Positions 14,601 to 22,580 are shown, numbered from the stretch's first letter. The stretch: DNA of 27,862 nt from Rhodobacterales bacterium UBA7416 (GCA_002469545.1 DKMK01000074.1:1-27862), one strand, 5' to 3'. The notes: generated by a model not told the origin, from the letters alone. Program-made: numbers and translations.

Positions 14601-17159
14601 ATGCGCCCAACTCAAGCCCCTACAATTTTGTTGTCTGACTACCAAGAACCTGCATTTTGGGTCGAAACGGTTGATTTGCATTTCACACTGAATCCAAACG
14701 CAACGCGCGTGAAATCCACAATCAAATTCACCGCAAACAAAACCTGTACAGACGGGCCACATGATCTGCGCCTTGATGGTCGGATGCTGAAACTAATCTC
14801 TGCCAGCGTTGATGGCAAAACCCTAAAGACGGATGAAATCCTGTTGGACGCCGAAGGGTTAAGCATCCCCGCCGACTTGATCCCCCAAGACGGATTCATT
14901 TGGAACGCAGAGGTTGAAATCAACCCCGCCGGAAATACCGCGCTGGAAGGATTATATATGTCCAACAGCATGTATTGCACCCAATGCGAGGCTCAAGGTT
15001 TCCGCAAAATCACATATTACCCCGACCGCCCTGATGTGATGGCAATATTTAACGTTACAATCGATGGCGATGCGCCTGTTTTGCTGTCCAATGGTAACAA
15101 AATCGCCCACGGGCAATGGCAAGATCCATGGGTCAAACCCGCATACTTGTTCGCGCTGGTTGCTGGTGATTTGGTTTCATACGACGACACCTTCACCACC
15201 ATGTCGGGCCGCCACGTAGATTTACAAATTTTTGTACGCGATGGTGACCAAGATAAATGTACCTATGCAATGGATGCGTTGAAACGTTCTATGACATGGG
15301 ACGAAGAGGTTTACGGTCGCGAATATGATCTGGACTTGTTCATGATTGTTGCCGTGGATGATTTCAACATGGGTGCCATGGAAAACAAAGGTTTGAACAT
15401 CTTTAATTCCAAATACGTGTTGGCCAGCCCTGAAACAGCCACAGATCGTGATTTCGAACTGATCGAAGGCATCATCGCGCATGAATACTTCCACAACTGG
15501 ACAGGCAACCGCATCACCTGTCGCGATTGGTTCCAGCTGTGCCTAAAAGAGGGCTTAACCGTTTTTCGCGACCAACATTTCAGTGGTGACCAACGGTCCC
15601 ACGCGGTAAAACGTATCGATGATGTTCTCCAACTCCGCGCGCGTCAATTCCGCGAGGATGCAGGCCCATTAGCCCACCCATGTCGTCCAGAAGAATACAT
15701 CGAAATCAACAATTTCTACACGTCCACTGTGTATGAAAAAGGTGCCGAAGTTATTGGCATGCTGAAACTATTGGTCGGCGACGCTGGTTACGACAAAGCG
15801 CTGGCCTTATATTTTGACCGCCACGACGGACAAGCGTGTACAATTGAACACTGGATTGGCGTTTTCCAAGACGCCTGTGACATTGACCTGACCCAATTTA
15901 AATTATGGTACAGCCAATCAGGCACACCCAAAGTGACCGTTTCTGAAACTTATGCCGATGGCGTTTTTAACGTCACATTGACCCAAGACGCCAACCCAAG
16001 CGTAAATCGCGAAGGCAAATTACCACAGGTTATCCCTGTGCGCACTGGCTTTATCGGCGCTGACGGCACTGAAATATTGCCCGAAACGGTTTTAGAACTT
16101 CGCGAAGCCACCCAAACATTCACATTCAACGTGACTGAGCGCCCAACACTATCTTTGCTACGCGGCTTCTCTGCCCCTGTTATCTTGGAACGTGACATAG
16201 CCCCCGAAACCCGCGCATTCTTGTTCGCCAACGACGCTGACACGTTCAACAAATGGGAAGCAGGGCGCGACATTGCCATGACCATCTTGGCTTCTGCCGC
16301 GATGGATCAGGATGTTGATGCCGACAGCTACATCGAATCCTTGGCCGCTCTGGCCATCGACGAAACCCTTGACCCCGCCTACCGCGCGCTACTGCTATCC
16401 CTGCCCTCACAAGAAGCAATCGCCCAAGCCATCGTTGACGCAGGCGGCATTCCAGACCCTGATGTCATCTATGATACCCGCGAAGATTTGGGATATGAAA
16501 TCGCGCTAGAGTTGGAAGAAAAATTACCCGCTTTGTACCACGATATGGCCGTCGACGGCCCATACAGCCCTGACGCTCAGGCCGCTGGCAAACGCGCACT
16601 GCGCGCAACGGCCCTAGGATTATTGACGAAATTGGACGGCGGCGAGGCCGCGTTGCTGCAATTTGCAGATGCCGACAATATGACCGAACAACTTTCGGCG
16701 CTTGCATTGGCTATTTCTGCTGGTGTTGGCGATGATGCATCTGCTGAATTCTACAAACAGTGGAAATCAGATACCTTGGTCATGGACAAATGGTTCGCAA
16801 TTCAAGTGGCGGCAGCAACACCAGATGTGGCGCTTGAAGTCGCACAATCATTGTCTGTCCATCTTGATTTTAAATGGAAAAACCCAAACCGCTTCCGCAG
16901 CTTGATCGGCCCATTCGCGATGTCACCTGCCGCGTTCCATGCGTCGGATGGCTCAGGTTATGAATTCGTCGCCGACTGGTTGATCCGACTGGATGCCATC
17001 AATCCCCAAACCTCCGCCCGCATGTGCGGTGTATTTGAAACATGGAAACGCTACGACAAAAACCGCCAAACCCTAATGACCACTCAATTGCGCCGCATTC
17101 AAACAACCGATGGTTTGTCAAAAGATGCCTCAGAAATTGTTGGTAAAATCTTAGGATAA
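14601..17159 (+). CDS. pepN: Aminopeptidase N (M1 family)
   Basis: PepN is a cytosolic zinc aminopeptidase that trims N-terminal residues from peptides. The 852-aa protein has the M1 exopeptidase motif GAMEN at 258-262, the zinc motif HEYFH at 294-298, the third ligand E317 in LKEGLTVFRDQHF, and the bacterial PepN landmarks QCEAQGFRKITYYPDRPD at 128-145 and FYTSTVYEKGAEVI. The C-terminal half is the usual helical domain. The frame is open from 14469, but ATG 14601 is chosen: GGAGAG lies 5 bases upstream and the protein then has the normal length and N-terminus. It is transcribed divergently from glcB. Confidence 0.97.
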   Translation: MRPTQAPTILLSDYQEPAFWVETVDLHFTLNPNATRVKSTIKFTANKTCTDGPHDLRLDGRMLKLISASVDGKTLKTDEILLDAEGLSIPADLIPQDGFIWNAEVEINPAGNTALEGLYMSNSMYCTQCEAQGFRKITYYPDRPDVMAIFNVTIDGDAPVLLSNGNKIAHGQWQDPWVKPAYLFALVAGDLVSYDDTFTTMSGRHVDLQIFVRDGDQDKCTYAMDALKRSMTWDEEVYGREYDLDLFMIVAVDDFNMGAMENKGLNIFNSKYVLASPETATDRDFELIEGIIAHEYFHNWTGNRITCRDWFQLCLKEGLTVFRDQHFSGDQRSHAVKRIDDVLQLRARQFREDAGPLAHPCRPEEYIEINNFYTSTVYEKGAEVIGMLKLLVGDAGYDKALALYFDRHDGQACTIEHWIGVFQDACDIDLTQFKLWYSQSGTPKVTVSETYADGVFNVTLTQDANPSVNREGKLPQVIPVRTGFIGADGTEILPETVLELREATQTFTFNVTERPTLSLLRGFSAPVILERDIAPETRAFLFANDADTFNKWEAGRDIAMTILASAAMDQDVDADSYIESLAALAIDETLDPAYRALLLSLPSQEAIAQAIVDAGGIPDPDVIYDTREDLGYEIALELEEKLPALYHDMAVDGPYSPDAQAAGKRALRATALGLLTKLDGGEAALLQFADADNMTEQLSALALAISAGVGDDASAEFYKQWKSDTLVMDKWFAIQVAAATPDVALEVAQSLSVHLDFKWKNPNRFRSLIGPFAMSPAAFHASDGSGYEFVADWLIRLDAINPQTSARMCGVFETWKRYDKNRQTLMTTQLRRIQTTDGLSKDASEIVGKILG

Positions 17160-17175
17160 TCACGCGAACATCGCA

Positions 17176-17210
17176 CAGGCTATGCAGGAATCATTTTTGG
17201 GTGTAGCCTG
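17176..17210 (+). promoter_or_regulatory. Hairpin between pepN and the cupin gene
   Basis: CAGGCTA (17176-17182) and TAGCCTG (17204-17210) are perfect arms. Two G-T pairs and one C-G pair extend the stem inward to 17185/17201, leaving a T-containing loop. It lies 17 bases after the pepN stop and ends 15 bases before the AGGAGG of the next gene. It could be the pepN 3' end or a leader structure. Confidence 0.4.
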
Positions 17211-17235
17211 AATGTATCCATATTAGGAGGTTCGC

Positions 17236-17835
17236 ATGACACAACACAAAGCGTTCTATCAAATGCTGGATGATCTGGCAGTATTGTTTGACGTCGAAAA
17301 AAGCCTTGGGGGTGACGCCGCCGCCGCGGCATTACGTTCGATCACATCCAAAAGTCACCTCCCCCTGCCCAAGGGACATGATTTAATGCCCGATGTGGAA
17401 CAGGCGGCGCTGGATATCGATCCGTTACCGATTTGCGAGCACATTGATCAGGCAATGCCTTTGATTGATTGGCATTATTCTGGGTTGGCAGATGGGCGCA
17501 TCCGCCCCGAGATTGCCAAACGGATGGCTACTGCGGAATTGATCGGGCCAAATGGCATGATCTTTCATGACACGGTGCGTGTTGGATTATTTATGCAAGC
17601 CGCTAATCTAGATTACGTCACCCGCGAACATGCCGCCGAAGAAACATTTATTATGCTCTGTGGCGAAGGATTATGGAGCGTGAATAACGGCCCATTGCAA
17701 AAACAAACGTCTGGCGCTTATATCCATCACCCATCGATGGCCCCCCACGTCAGCGTCACAGACGCTCACCCATTTATCGCGGCATGGCGCTGGACGGGCG
17801 AAATTGGATACGACAAGTATACTTTGACGGGATAA
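17236..17835 (+). CDS. DMSP-lyase-family cupin (DddQ-like), active site altered
   Basis: The 199-aa protein has a helical N-terminal half and a C-terminal cupin of the dimethylsulfoniopropionate lyase family (DddQ-like; same length). The metal motif is YVTREHAAEETF at 127-138, then a GEGLW turn, and a second motif IHHPSMAPH ending at H171. Aligned by spacing to DddQ as I remember it (Y120, H123, H125, E129, Y131, H163), this protein keeps Y127, H132, E136 and H171. It has R130 in place of H123 and F138 in place of the catalytic base Y131. It may therefore bind metal but not cleave DMSP in the usual way, or may act on another substrate. A strong AGGAGG at 17225-17230 precedes ATG 17236. No DMSP transporter or dddP/acuI is next to it. 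Confidence 0.75.
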   Translation: MTQHKAFYQMLDDLAVLFDVEKSLGGDAAAAALRSITSKSHLPLPKGHDLMPDVEQAALDIDPLPICEHIDQAMPLIDWHYSGLADGRIRPEIAKRMATAELIGPNGMIFHDTVRVGLFMQAANLDYVTREHAAEETFIMLCGEGLWSVNNGPLQKQTSGAYIHHPSMAPHVSVTDAHPFIAAWRWTGEIGYDKYTLTG

Positions 17836-17883
17836 CTTTTTCGTCATAGAAGTATCGGCATAAACTTTTTAAGGTCATTTTTT

Positions 17884-18411
17884 ATGCCATTTCTAATTGC
17901 ACTAATTTCCGCCGCAGGCGTTTTATATTTTTGGATGATGCGGGCGCGTAACGCCGCCGATGCCGCACATGATGTTATGGACATGGCAAACGATGTGCGC
18001 TTGGCCGCGCGACGCTTTGGTTTTCGCCGCCAAGGAAACCTGCACCCTGTCGAAGGCGTTGATGATCCAGATGTTGTTGCCACCGCCATCGCTGCAACGT
18101 TTTTTGAACTCGATAGTTTGCCAAATGCCGAAACACACCGCACATTGATGGTCAAAATGCAGTCACGTTTTAACATCAACTTGTCCGACGCCGAAGAGAT
18201 GATGATCCTTGCGCGTTGGCTCTCTGCACAATGCGCCAGCCCAATGGCGGCCATCACGCGTTTGGCCCGTAGACAGTATAAATTGAACAAAGCCGATTCA
18301 TTGGACGATTTGATGTCCCTGATCAGTGATACATTAGAAACAAATGGTGAAACACCGTCGCCACGTCAGGCAGATGCCCTGCAGGATATTTCGCGTGCAT
18401 TAAAGGTATAA
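17884..18411 (+). CDS. Membrane-anchored TerB-like hypothetical protein
   Basis: The 175-aa protein has an N-terminal hydrophobic anchor (about 2-19) followed by an RAR stop-transfer charge cluster and a basic, amphipathic linker. A helical domain follows (about 57-160) with the spacing of acidic and hydrophobic residues seen in TerB-like domains: AIAATFFELDSLPN, then LSDAEEMMILARWL. The TerB resemblance is a visual judgement, not a match to a defined motif, and the function is unknown. ATG 17884 follows AAGG with 10 bases between. It lies 75 bases before gatB and may be co-transcribed with it. An antisense ORF of 148 codons on the same DNA is a shadow. Confidence 0.75.
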   Translation: MPFLIALISAAGVLYFWMMRARNAADAAHDVMDMANDVRLAARRFGFRRQGNLHPVEGVDDPDVVATAIAATFFELDSLPNAETHRTLMVKMQSRFNINLSDAEEMMILARWLSAQCASPMAAITRLARRQYKLNKADSLDDLMSLISDTLETNGETPSPRQADALQDISRALKV

Positions 18412-18486
18412 AGACGGCTTCCCCCTCTTGCGACTGCAGGCACTGTGGCCTAGAACTGAACGCGAACAACTGACAAGAGCAATGCC

Positions 18487-19998
18487 ATGCTAGACCTAAC
18501 ATACACAGAACCTAAACCGAAAATTTACGCAGGAGCCAAAGGCGACTGGGAACTGGTGATCGGGTTGGAAGTACATGCCCAAGTGGCATCAAAATCCAAA
18601 TTATTTTCTGGCGCGTCTACGCAATTTGGTAACGAGCCGAACTCAAACGTATCAATGGTTGATGCGGCAATGCCCGGCATGTTGCCAGTAATTAACGAAT
18701 TCTGCATTGAACAGGCTGTACGCACGGGTCTGGGATTGAAGGCACAAATCAATCTGTATTCCGCATTTGATCGCAAAAACTACTTTTATCCCGATTTGCC
18801 ACAAGGCTATCAAATCAGCCAACTTTACCATCCCATTGTTGGCGAAGGCGAAATCTTGGTCGACTTGGAACCAGGTATCGCACGCAATGTGCGCGTTGAA
18901 CGTATTCATCTGGAACAAGATGCGGGCAAATCCGTGCATGACATGGATCCAAACATGTCATTCGTTGATTTGAACCGTACAGGCGTTGCCTTGATGGAAA
19001 TCGTTTCCATGCCCGACATTCGCAGCCCCGAAGAGGCCGCCGCATATGTTACCAAACTGCGCCAAATCTTGCGCTATTTGGGAACCTGTGATGGCAACAT
19101 GCAAAACGGCAACATGCGCGCCGATGTGAACGTATCCGTCTGTCCTGCTGGCCAATACGAAAAGTTCCGCGCAACCGGTGATTTCTCACACCTTGGTACA
19201 CGGTGCGAATTGAAAAACATGAACTCGATGCGGTTTATCCAAATGGCGATCGATTTCGAAGCAAAACGTCAAATCGCAATTCTGGAAGATGGCGGAACCA
19301 TCACCCAAGAAACGCGCCTTTATGACAACGAAAAGAACGAAACACGTTCCATGCGGTCAAAAGAAGAAGCACATGATTACCGTTACTTCCCTGACCCAGA
19401 TTTGTTGCCATTGGAAATCGAACAGTCATGGGTCGATGAAATTGCTGCCGGCTTGCCTGAATTACCAGACGCCAAAAAGGCACGTTTCATAACAGAATTT
19501 GGTGTTACCGAATATGACGCCAGCGTTCTTACGGCAGACCTATCTGACGCCAACTATTTCGAAGCAGTCGCCCAAAATCGCGATGGTAAACAAGCAGCGA
19601 ACTGGGTGATCAATGAATTGTTTGGTCGTTTAAACAAGGCTGATCTGACAATTAACGACAGCCCAATTTCCGCTGAACAATTGGGTGGCATTTTGGATTT
19701 GATCGCCAAAGGCGATATTTCCGGTAAAATTGCCAAAGACCTGTTCGAAATCGTTTGGACCGAAGGCGGCAACCCCGCCGAAATCGTCGAAAGCCGTGGC
19801 ATGAAACAGGTCACTGATACCGGCGCAATCGAAGCGGCCTTGGATCAAATCATGACCGATAACCCAGATCAAGTTGCCAAAGCACAGGCGAATCCAAAAC
19901 TTGCCGGTTGGTTTGTTGGTCAGGTGATGAAAGCAACGGGTGGCAAAGCCAACCCCAAGGCTGTGAACGAAATCATCGCGAAAAAATTGATTTCTTAA
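18487..19998 (+). CDS. gatB: Aspartyl/glutamyl-tRNA amidotransferase subunit B
   Basis: GatB is the tRNA-binding kinase subunit of GatCAB, which converts Glu-tRNA(Gln) and Asp-tRNA(Asn) to Gln-tRNA(Gln) and Asn-tRNA(Asn). The 503-aa length is normal. Signature segments are GLEVHAQVASKSKLFSG at about 26-42, FDRKNYFYPDLPQGYQISQL near 94-113, the DVNVSVCP region, and HDYRYFPDPDLLPL near 297-310. The C-terminal YqeY-like tail ends in NEIIAKKLIS, which contacts tRNA. gatA and gatC are not adjacent. A hairpin 13 bases downstream of the stop may be a terminator. Confidence 0.97.
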   Translation: MLDLTYTEPKPKIYAGAKGDWELVIGLEVHAQVASKSKLFSGASTQFGNEPNSNVSMVDAAMPGMLPVINEFCIEQAVRTGLGLKAQINLYSAFDRKNYFYPDLPQGYQISQLYHPIVGEGEILVDLEPGIARNVRVERIHLEQDAGKSVHDMDPNMSFVDLNRTGVALMEIVSMPDIRSPEEAAAYVTKLRQILRYLGTCDGNMQNGNMRADVNVSVCPAGQYEKFRATGDFSHLGTRCELKNMNSMRFIQMAIDFEAKRQIAILEDGGTITQETRLYDNEKNETRSMRSKEEAHDYRYFPDPDLLPLEIEQSWVDEIAAGLPELPDAKKARFITEFGVTEYDASVLTADLSDANYFEAVAQNRDGKQAANWVINELFGRLNKADLTINDSPISAEQLGGILDLIAKGDISGKIAKDLFEIVWTEGGNPAEIVESRGMKQVTDTGAIEAALDQIMTDNPDQVAKAQANPKLAGWFVGQVMKATGGKANPKAVNEIIAKKLIS

Positions 19999-20011
19999 GA
20001 AATCATTTGGC

Positions 20012-20029
20012 ACAGGCAGAAATGCCTGT
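20012..20029. terminator. Hairpin between convergent gatB and the 122-aa membrane protein gene
   Basis: ACAGGCA (20012-20018) pairs with TGCCTGT (20023-20029) around a GAAA tetraloop. It lies in the 36-base gap between two convergent genes and so could serve both. No long T-run follows on either side, which makes it a moderate candidate. Confidence 0.55.
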
Positions 20030-20034
20030 CGCCA

Positions 20035-20403
20035 TCATTCTTCGGGCTTTTTCAGATATAATGAATCAGGGATCATTGAAAACCCAATGATCGCTGCGGC
20101 AACTTTGTCATTTGCGTCACCCGCGGCCAATGTATCGCGATGCTTAACCATATCCACACCCTGAACATGCGCCAAAACGCGAAACGAAAACAGTGCGAAA
20201 ATCGAAATCAATAGGATTTTAAAACCCAAAACACGCCAATACGGCTTTGACTTCACTTCGGTTTTACTCTGTAATTTTGCACGTTTCTTAGCGCCAAAAC
20301 CTTTGGCCAAAACAGGATCGTTTGTCTCAGCCCGTGAAACGGGCCGACGTACGCTTTTCTCAATACGCTCTAGGCGCGTGTTGAAATCCTGTTGTCTATC
20401 CAT
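20035..20403 (-). CDS. Single-span membrane protein of unknown function
   Basis: The 122-aa protein starts with a charged, probably coiled-coil N-terminus (DRQQDFNTRLERIEKSV), followed by a basic linker and one hydrophobic segment at about 60-80 (VLGFKILLISIFALFSF). A domain of about 40 residues follows, ending in KKPEE. I do not recognise a family. Coiled coil plus one membrane span suggests a structural or partner-binding role, but this is inference. The frame is open to 20436; ATG 20403 is chosen because AAGGA lies upstream and the charged start is then complete. A 35-residue membrane-peptide ORF ends 16 bases upstream, so the two are probably co-transcribed. Confidence 0.72.
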   Translation of the reverse strand: MDRQQDFNTRLERIEKSVRRPVSRAETNDPVLAKGFGAKKRAKLQSKTEVKSKPYWRVLGFKILLISIFALFSFRVLAHVQGVDMVKHRDTLAAGDANDKVAAAIIGFSMIPDSLYLKKPEE

Positions 20404-20419
20404 GTTATCTTGTCCTTGC

Positions 20420-20527
20420 CTAAAACAGCGCTGCAAGTGCCCCGCTTACAACCCCATAGGTTGTACCGCTAACAGAAATCATCAATAACAACCAATAAAT
20501 AGTCGTAAAAACTTTAAGTTTTAACAA
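20420..20527 (-). CDS. Small 35-residue single-span membrane peptide
   Basis: In the gap between two minus-strand genes, one frame reads from TTG 20527 to TAG 20420 and gives 35 residues. Two lysines lie at positions 3 and 5, followed by a continuous membrane-like run (IYWLLLMISVSG, then TYGVVSGALAALF) that ends at the stop. No polar or charged residue other than Ser, Thr or Tyr occurs after the lysines. Such a clean hydrophobic helix is unlikely to be random. There is no clear ribosome site before the TTG, and the true start could be further upstream. The stop lies 16 bases before the start of the 122-aa membrane-protein gene. Function unknown. Confidence 0.5.
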   Translation of the reverse strand: MLKLKVFTTIYWLLLMISVSGTTYGVVSGALAALF

Positions 20528-20568
20528 TTTGTTGACTTTTTCACACAGGCAGCAATCAGTGTATTTTA

Positions 20569-20823
20569 CTACTGCTGGGACAAACGCTGTAACTTTACGG
20601 CCTTAAGTTCATCGCTAATATCGCTGTCCATAATGGCCTTACGCTGCGCTGCAATTGCATCTTCGGACATTTTCGCACGTTCAGCAGAACCACCACTTAT
20701 CCCAGGCAATCCTGTCATTTTTCCAGCATTTACATACAACCCAACAGCCGCAACCGCGATAAAGACAACCAAGCACGCCAGCATCAAAGTGCGATCAGGA
20801 TTCTTTTTCTTTTGCTTTTTCAT
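20569..20823 (-). CDS. Small single-span membrane protein of unknown function
   Basis: The 84-aa protein begins with a lysine-rich cytoplasmic stretch (MKKQKKKNPDR), has one hydrophobic segment at about 12-31 (LMLACLVVFIAVAAVGLYV), and ends in an acidic and basic helical tail of about 40 residues. No family is recognised. ATG 20823 is the only good start; its ribosome site is poor (AAAGG lies too far upstream). It stands upstream of the other two small membrane genes on the same strand, and the gap to the 35-residue ORF is only about 41 bases, so all three could be one transcript. Confidence 0.65.
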   Translation of the reverse strand: MKKQKKKNPDRTLMLACLVVFIAVAAVGLYVNAGKMTGLPGISGGSAERAKMSEDAIAAQRKAIMDSDISDELKAVKLQRLSQQ

Positions 20824-21034
20824 GCGAACATTATTGCCTTTTGTACCGGTTGGATTTCGTTGTTTTGTCGTTTCAGTTCAAACCATTTCTTTGCCCAATA
20901 ACCGTTTGTCGCCCAGCCAATGCGTGAAATCAATAGCAGATCAGTGAAAACCCAATCTATATGCACACTTGAAATACATCGTCATCAACGTCATATATCT
21001 TGAAGGTTAAACAACAGTAATTTGAGATTTATAA
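20824..21034. promoter_or_regulatory. Divergent promoter region of the 84-aa gene and the DUF4177 gene
   Basis: This is a 211-base divergent gap. A possible plus-strand promoter is TTGAAA near 20969 with CATATA 17 bases later, about 40 bases before the DUF4177 start. The gap also contains an 18-base near-copy (20939-20956) of a sequence at 20071-20088. Neither is strong evidence. Confidence 0.3.
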
Positions 21035-21502
21035 ATGGCCATTTACGAATACAAAGTTATCCCAGCCCCTTTTAGCGGAAAACGCGCAAAAGGCGTTAAG
21101 GGTTCAGATGGCCGTTTTGCCAATGCTCTTTCAGAAGCAATTAATGAACACGCCAGCGCAGGCTGGGAATATGTACGCGCCGAAAGCTTACCCTCAGTCG
21201 AACGCAAAGGATTGCTGCGCCGACGTCACGAAGCATATCAAAACGTGTTGGTGTTTCGCCGTGGCTCTGACGCAGAACCAATCAGCGAAGACATAAATCA
21301 AAAAGATGGCTTTAATCCGTTCAAACGGTTCGGATCAAAAACGCCACCCGTCGTGGCCGGCGCTGACGTTCAAGTCACCAGCGAACCAGAACCAATCGTC
21401 GAAAAGACGCCCAAAGCCGTGGTTGATGATGTGAAAAAGCCAGAAAAAGAGGCCATCAAAGCAGAAGAGCGCAAAAAGCTCCCCTCAAAACCCGCAGACT
21501 AA
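21035..21502 (+). CDS. DUF4177 domain protein
   Basis: The 155-aa protein has an N-terminal DUF4177-type domain (about 1-75): IYEYKVIPAP, a variable loop, then LSEAINEHASAGWEYVRAESLP and a final strand NVLVFRR. This small alpha/beta domain has no known function. Residues from about 80 onward are low-complexity, rich in Lys, Glu and Pro, probably disordered. ATG 21035 has no clear ribosome site. The stop overlaps the 3' end of convergent bolA by 4 bases. Confidence 0.8.
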   Translation: MAIYEYKVIPAPFSGKRAKGVKGSDGRFANALSEAINEHASAGWEYVRAESLPSVERKGLLRRRHEAYQNVLVFRRGSDAEPISEDINQKDGFNPFKRFGSKTPPVVAGADVQVTSEPEPIVEKTPKAVVDDVKKPEKEAIKAEERKKLPSKPAD

Positions 21503-21753
21503 GGTGCGGCCACGTCCAACGACAACGCATGCAATCCATCTGCAAACTCTGATTTCAATTCGGCCATAACCGCACGTTGCGCCGCAACACGCGATAATCC
21601 ATCAAATGCAGTCGCACGTATTTTCACATTAAAATGCGTTCCCCCACCCTCACGGTACCCGCCATGACCGCGGTGTGCTTCGCTGTCATCATCAACAATT
21701 AATTCCGCTGGATCGAACGCAGCGCGCAAAGCGGCAATTATTCTGGCTTCCAT
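21499..21753 (-). CDS. bolA: BolA family protein
   Basis: The 84-aa protein has the BolA fold: an N-terminal helix (EARIIAALRAAF), EAHRGHGGYREGGGTHFNVKI with the conserved histidines, and RVAAQRAVMAELKSEFADGLHALSLDV. BolA proteins bind Fe-S clusters together with monothiol glutaredoxins and may act in iron signalling or as regulators. The frame is open to 21783, but ATG 21753 is chosen because GAGAGGAAAATGCA just upstream gives a good ribosome site and the length becomes normal. It is divergent from the J-domain gene, an order often seen in Rhodobacterales next to cobS. Confidence 0.92.
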   Translation of the reverse strand: MEARIIAALRAAFDPAELIVDDDSEAHRGHGGYREGGGTHFNVKIRATAFDGLSRVAAQRAVMAELKSEFADGLHALSLDVAAP

Positions 21754-21843
21754 TGCATTTTCCTCTCTTTTGCCCCTTGGCATCAGTCAGGAATACAGTA
21801 GTATTTCAACGCTGACTCGAGCAAGCGAATAAAGGACTAAATT

Positions 21844-22488
21844 ATGGCTGAACGTCCCCCTATGGATTTTAATTTCGACATTTCGGTTTCTGCCGACAAA
21901 AAGAAACGTGCGCGTACGCGCCGTGGCATGTCTGGTGCATCTGAAACGTCGAAAATGACGTGCCAACATCCAGATTGCACAGAGGCCGGAAAATACCGCG
22001 CACCATTGAATCCCGATAACTTAGAAGAGTTCCGTTGGTTCTGTCTGACGCACATCCGCCAGTTTAACCAAAAATGGAATTTCTTTGAAACCCATTCCGA
22101 AGAAGATCTGCAAAAACAATTCGCCGCTGATCGCGTTTGGGAACGCCCAACCGAACCTATGGGTAAACAAACCGCCGAACAACGTGCATGGGCACGCTTG
22201 GGCATCGAAGACCCGCACCAAGTTCTGGGCGAAAACGCCACGTTGAATCCAGGCAAGGGTGATGGCTTGGGCGGCGCAAAACGCCTACCAGCAGACGAGC
22301 GCAAGGCGATCGATACATTGGAAGCCAAGGACAATTGGACCAAGACTGAGCTGCGTAAGAAATACAAAACTTTGATCAAAGAATTGCACCCTGACTTGAA
22401 CGGCGGCGACCGCAGCCAAGAAGAGTTCTTACAAAAGGTCGTTTGGGCTTGGGATCAGGTTAAAAACAGCTCTAATTTCAAAGATTAA
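21844..22488 (+). CDS. J-domain protein with C-terminal J domain
   Basis: This is a 214-aa DnaJ-type co-chaperone with the J domain at its end (about 155-210): LRKKYKTLIKELHPDLNGGD contains the HPD motif (182-184) that stimulates DnaK ATP hydrolysis. Four possible zinc ligands lie in the N-terminal half: C40 and C45 (C-x4-C) and C67 and H70 (C-x2-H). The middle has a conserved-looking WNFFETHSEEDL helix. It is not DnaJ itself, because it lacks the G/F region and the four CXXCXGXG zinc repeats. ATG 21844 follows AAAGGA. It lies upstream of cobS, separated by a hairpin. Its client is unknown. Confidence 0.88.
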   Translation: MAERPPMDFNFDISVSADKKKRARTRRGMSGASETSKMTCQHPDCTEAGKYRAPLNPDNLEEFRWFCLTHIRQFNQKWNFFETHSEEDLQKQFAADRVWERPTEPMGKQTAEQRAWARLGIEDPHQVLGENATLNPGKGDGLGGAKRLPADERKAIDTLEAKDNWTKTELRKKYKTLIKELHPDLNGGDRSQEEFLQKVVWAWDQVKNSSNFKD

Positions 22489-22490
22489 TA

Positions 22491-22518
22491 CGATTTGCGA
22501 CGCCACAGTCGCAAATCG
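22491..22518 (+). terminator. Hairpin after the J-domain gene
   Basis: CGATTTGCGAC (22491-22501) and GTCGCAAATCG (22508-22518) form a perfect 11-bp stem with a 6-base loop, 2 bases past the J-domain stop. The downstream sequence ACTTTCACTT is only moderately T-rich, so it may be an imperfect terminator or an mRNA-stabilising stem. Confidence 0.6.
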
Positions 22519-22561
22519 ACTTTCACTTGCAAACACACCTATTAACTTGCATGTACGAACT

Positions 22562-22580
22562 GTCTGATGTGAGATCAGAC
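22562..22580 (+). promoter_or_regulatory. Leader hairpin just before the cobS ribosome site
   Basis: GTCTGAT (22562-22568) and ATCAGAC (22574-22580) form a 7-bp stem with loop GTGAG. The cobS ribosome site AAAAGG begins 4 to 5 bases later. A stem here could affect translation start. No cobalamin riboswitch box (GCCACTG) is present. Confidence 0.4.

Noticed and set aside
17844..18290. 148-codon ORF on the minus strand opposite the TerB-like gene
   Set aside because: It is the reverse shadow of the 17884-18411 gene, which has a ribosome site, a membrane anchor and a domain-like composition; the antisense product is a Ser/Ala/Arg-rich mixture.
20508..20522. AT-rich palindrome AAAACTTTAAGTTTT as an operator
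   Set aside because: It lies inside the proposed 35-residue membrane-peptide ORF, and its A/T simplicity makes a chance palindrome likely.
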